Below are positions 60,063 to 64,000 of a stretch of DNA of 64,000 nt, piece by piece (position 1 is the stretch's first letter; each line of letters opens with the position of its first letter). The position numbers and the translations under genes were made by a program. The stretch comes from Botryosphaeria dothidea (taxonomy: Eukaryota; Ascomycota; Dothideomycetes; Botryosphaeriales; Botryosphaeriaceae). The stretch is taken from contig WWBZ02000073.1 in NCBI GenBank assembly GCA_011503125.2, positions 1,302,001 through 1,366,000 of the forward strand, read 5' to 3'. Under the pieces are notes generated by a model. It had not been told where the DNA came from. It searched no databases and was given only the letters and a program-made list of their open reading frames with translations.

Positions 60063-63000
60063 ATGGTCGAAGCAAGCTCGTCCGCTCACCCGGTAACCCC
60101 TCCCAGGGACCTGGATGATGACCCCGACATTATTTCCAAAGCTCCTAATCGCATCCGTTATGCCGACGACGTCGAGGCTCAGCGTCGCAGAAGCTTGCGC
60201 CGCCGCGACTCCACTGAGTCGGCCTTATCCGCTCGCACCTCGCGTTCCTTTGCTCGCCGTGAGGTCGAACCGGGAGTCGCTCTTCCAATTCAATTCCGCA
60301 CTCTGTATGCCGCGTCGTCTCGAAAAGACCTCGGTTCCTCACCAGACTGACCTTTGCCAGCTCTTTCAACATTGAACAAAGTCAGGCCAGGGAGGTTGAT
60401 GAAATTGACCTGAAGGCGAAGCCCAAGAAGAAGATTGATGAAGAGTTCGGTAAGCTAACGACGATGACCGTTCGTCCGCTGTTGCAGTGCTGATCTCCCA
60501 GACTACGCTACCGTTGATTGGCACCTGATCACCCCTAATGAGCTTTTCCTCCGTTTGTCCACCTCCATCCAACAGGGTCTCACTCGTGATGCTGCCGCGC
60601 GCAAGCTCAAAGAATACGGTCCCAACGTTCCATCGCCTCCTCCGTCAACATGGTTTCGCAAATTCATAGGATACTTCTTCGGTGGCTTCGGCACCATCCT
60701 CCTGACAGCCTCCGTTCTCGTCTTCATCGCATGGAAGCCCCTTGGAGACCCACCGGCTCAGGCCAACTTGGCTCTGGCCATTGTGCTGACGGCCGTCTTC
60801 TTCATCCAAGCCTTCTTTAACTTTTACCAAGGTGCGCTCGACAAACAATCATAGCGACGATGAGTTGACTTACAAAATTACAGATTGGACGAGCTCCAGA
60901 GTCATGTCGTCTATCAAGACAATGCTGCCTGAAGAGTGTCTCTTGCTCCGCGACGGCACCAGAATGCATCTTCAGGGTTCGGATATCGTGCCGGGTGATG
61001 TTCTATATATCAAGATGGGTGACAAGCTACCTGCCGATGTACGCTTCATTGAAGCCTCTCCGGATGCAAGGTTCGACCGCTCCATTCTTACCGGTGAAAC
61101 AGTCCCTCTTCGTGGTACCGTTGATTCGGTAAGCTTCAAATAATTCCATAAAGTGGCTCTCTTGCTGACAGAGGTAGACTGATGACAACTTCCTTGAAAC
61201 CGCCTGTATCGGCCTGGCCGGCACTCACTGTGTCTCTGGCTCTGCTGTTGGTATTGTCATCGGCACCGGTGACCGCTCCGTTTTCGGCCGACTCGCAAAG
61301 CTTACCAGCACTCCTAAAACTGGGTTGACGAGTCTTGAGAGGGAGATCTACCTTTTCGTTGGAATTATTGTGTGCATCATGGTGACCATGGTCATAATTG
61401 TCGTTGCCGTCTGGGCCGGATGGCTCCGCAAAGATCATCCTGATTGGATCAACGTATCTCTGCTCATCGTTGACTGCGTCAGCGTCGCCGTCGCTTTTAT
61501 TCCTGAGGTATGTCTCCACCTTCCACTGTAGGTGATATGTTGCTTAATTGACACTGCCACAGGGTCTTCCTATCGCCGTCACTGCGAGCTTGACTATCGT
61601 CGCGAACATCATGAAGAAGAACTCGGTTCTTTGTAAGTCTCTCAAGACTGTTGAGACCCTTGGTTGCGTCAGCGTTATCTGCTCTGACAAGACTGGTACT
61701 TTGACAAAGAACCAGATGCGCGTGACTGACTGTCTTGTCGGCCGCGACGCTCTGACCGCGACTGAGGCAGTTGGCAAGGTTCAGCTCTCGCGCGTCACAG
61801 TCGACATCATCGAACCCTCTCTTGGCTGCAAGCAGCTTGCGATGGTCGGTAGCGTCTGCAATGCCGGCGAGTTTGATGCTTCTACGATGGACAAGCCCTT
61901 GTCTGAGCGCAAGATCAACGGCGACGCTACCGATACTGCTGTTCTCCGCTTCTCCGAAGGCCTTACGTCTGTCCACGAAACTCGCCAGAAGTGGCGCAAC
62001 GTTTACCGTGTTGCTTTCAACAGCAAGAACAAGTTCATGATCCAGGTCGCCCAACGCGATGTCTACGAGCCTACCAACGATGCCCTGTTCGAAAACGAGA
62101 ATCCCGAGCCAGAAGACCAGGTCTTGATGATCAAGGGTGCTCCAGATATCCTCTTGCCCAGGTGCACTCGCTACATGGATTATGAGGGCCATGCCCAGCC
62201 CATTGCAGAGGTTGACAAGAGATTCATTGAAGATGCGAAGAACATCTGGTCCAAGCAAGGCAAGCGCGTTATCCTATTGGCACAAAAGATACTCCCGAAG
62301 CACGTCACCGGCCTGGATGTTCAATCGGTGCATTATGAGAATGCCATCATGGGCGAGGCTTCCAATGGTCTCATGCTCGTCGGTCTCCTCGCTATCGTCG
62401 ATCCTCCCAGAGACGAGATTCCCGAAGTTGTGAAGACACTGCGCGGTGCGGGTATCAAAATCTTCATGGTCACCGGAGACTTTCAACTGACGGCCGCCGC
62501 TATTGCTGCTGAATGCGGCATCATCACGAACCCTCCAGAGGATGCGCATGACGTATCTTCGCTTTCGATGAAGTCGAGCCGAATTCCTGGCGAGAAGTCT
62601 CCTGAAATGGTGCCTTCGTTGCCTACCACCCCCGGCATGGCGCGCTCCATTGTTCTCAGTGGAGGGGACATGAACGCCCTCACTGATGAACAATGGGATG
62701 AACTATGCAAGTATGACGAGATCGTATTCGCACGCACCACTCCGGAACAGAAGCTCAGAATCGTCACTGAGCTGCAAGCCCGCCACGAGACCGTTGGTAT
62801 GACTGGCGACGGGGTCAATGACGCGCCTTCGCTCAAGCAAGCCGACATCGGTATTGCCATGGGTGGCGGCAGTGACATTGCCATCGAAGCAGCCGATATG
62901 GTTCTCCTCGAGTCCTTCTCCGCTGTGGTCGAAGCCGTCAAGTATGGCCGTGTCGTCTTCGATAACCTCAAGAAAACCATCTGTTACCTTCTCCCTGCTG

Positions 63001-63707
63001 GTTCCTTCTCCGAGTTCTGGCCCGTCATGACAAACGTCATCTTCGGCCTACCGCAGGTACTGTCCTCCTTCCTCATGATCATTATCTGCTGCTTCACCGA
63101 CTGCGCCGCTGCCACGGCCATCGCGTACGAGAAGCCAGAAGCGGACGTGCTACTGAAACGCCCCCGCAACCCTCGCAAGGACCGCCTGGTCGACTGGAAG
63201 CTCATCGTGCACGCCTACGGCATCATCGGCGTGATTCAAACTGTGTCGTCGTTCGCCATGTCGTACTGGTTCGCGCAGCGGCAGGGTATCCCCTTCTCGG
63301 TACTGTGGTTCGGCTTCGGCGCCGTGCCGGACGGCATGTCGGAGGAGCGGTATGCGGCGATCCTCAACCAGGCCAGCTCCATCTACTTCATCAATCTCGT
63401 CGTCATGCAATGGTTCAACCTGATGGCCGTGCGCACCCGCCGCCTGTCCATCATCGAGCATCCTCCGCTCTGGGTCAAGGAGACGCGCAACCTGTGGCTC
63501 TTCCCGGCCATTGCATTTTCCCTAGGCATCGCATTCCTATTCTTGTCTCCAAAGAAGCTGCAGGATACGCTGGCGACGACGAGCGTGCCGGTTGAGCATT
63601 GGTTTTTGCCCATGGCTTTTGGTATGGGTATTTTGCTGCTGGATGAAGGGAGGAAGTATGCAGCGAGGAGGTGGCCGAAGAGTTTTATTGCGAAGATGGC
63701 TTGGTAG
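60063..63707 (+). CDS. P-type ATPase, type IIC (Na+/K+-ATPase alpha-like, fungal)
   Basis: Cation pump of the P-type superfamily. Exons 60063..60304, 60361..60449, 60502..60831, 60884..61128, 61178..61507, 61563..63707; 1126 aa. A disordered N-terminus (about 1-80), then SFNIEQSQAREVDEIDLK and DYATVDWHLITPNELFLRLST, an N-domain typical of IIC pumps. A domain: SILTGETVPLRGT. M4: FIPEGLPIAVTASL. Phosphorylation site: CSDKTGTLTKNQ. Hinge: MTGDGVNDAPSLKQADIGIAMG. C-terminal AIAYEKPEADVLLKRPRNPRKDRLVDW is Na,K-ATPase-like. By eye, M5 Glu (SFSEFW) and M6 TD are kept, but the animal Asp804 position is Cys (CCFTDC). No beta subunit gene is nearby. Ion specificity is unknown. Confidence 0.92.
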
Positions 63708-64000
63708 TTGTATACCCTCGTTTGTTCTAGATTTGTGATGATATGTTTGTAGACGATAGAACATAGAGAGATAAGTGCGCGGATGATTGAATGAAACAAC
63801 TCACGACTGCTTCTACAATCTCTCTTCATGTGATACTTGCGCGCAGTGTCCAGAAAGTAAGCTGTATGTGCGAGGTCTGCGACGTAGTGCGTAGACACGT
63901 GATTCCCAATAGGCTTTATAATACCGCCACAAGCTATGAACCTCCTGTACCAATGTTGGCAGGCAAGCAAACTGTGCCAGCAAACACTTGAGGGTATATA
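63708..64000. other. 3' flank of the ATPase gene
   Basis: Under 300 bases to the window edge, no supported gene. Confidence 0.5.

Noticed and set aside
61497..62258. 253-codon minus-strand frame over the P-type ATPase
   Set aside because: Antisense shadow; the plus strand holds the phosphorylation site and core motifs.

Overview
This window is nuclear DNA from a filamentous ascomycete (Pezizomycotina; the gene repertoire feels like Dothideomycetes, which is an inference). The evidence is short spliceosomal introns (about 44-75 nt) with GTAAGT/GTATGT-type donors and CTAAC/CTGAC branch sites, plus fungal marker genes: an Nsp1 nucleoporin, 14-3-3, the LYS1 alpha-aminoadipate pathway gene, a NoxA-type NADPH oxidase, a Pof3-type TPR/F-box protein and a fungal heme-thiolate peroxygenase. 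I rebuilt about 20 protein genes exon by exon and checked that reading phase is kept across each junction.

Layout: (1) 1-3.9 kb holds an acidic FGDF-motif protein running off the left edge and the divergent NSP1 gene. (2) 3.9-19.4 kb is almost gene-free; the only gene I can support there is a three-exon SCOC/Slo1-like coiled-coil protein at 11.5-12.2 kb. (3) 19.4-34.3 kb is dense and strikingly mitochondrial: 14-3-3, then ATPase inhibitor INH1, MPP-beta (MAS1), SDH4 (sharing a 252-bp divergent promoter with MAS1), a secreted class-3 lipase, LYS1, TIM10 and mitochondrial lysyl-tRNA synthetase MSK1. (4) 34.4-39.7 kb holds a decayed beta-lactamase-family gene, a TPR/F-box/LRR protein and a divergently transcribed CTNNBL1 homologue. 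(5) 39.7-48.1 kb holds accessory-looking genes: a possible Cys-rich mini-protein, a SnoaL-like protein, a heme aldoxime dehydratase, small hypothetical proteins, a low-complexity basic/acidic protein and a conserved four-helix membrane protein. (6) 48.1-57.4 kb holds noxA, a U2 snRNA-like gene on the minus strand, and a heme-thiolate peroxygenase with a 15-nt microexon. (7) 57.4-64 kb has a gene-poor stretch and then a type IIC P-type ATPase.

The most unusual item is the U2 snRNA-like gene at 54922-55112. It keeps stem-loop IIa, the IIa/IIc complementarity, an Sm-like site and stem-loop IV, but the branch-site recognition element, normally GUAGUA, reads GAAGUG. A partial copy of its 3' part lies about 650 bp away. 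I found no convincing tRNA, 5S rRNA, CRISPR array or intact transposon.
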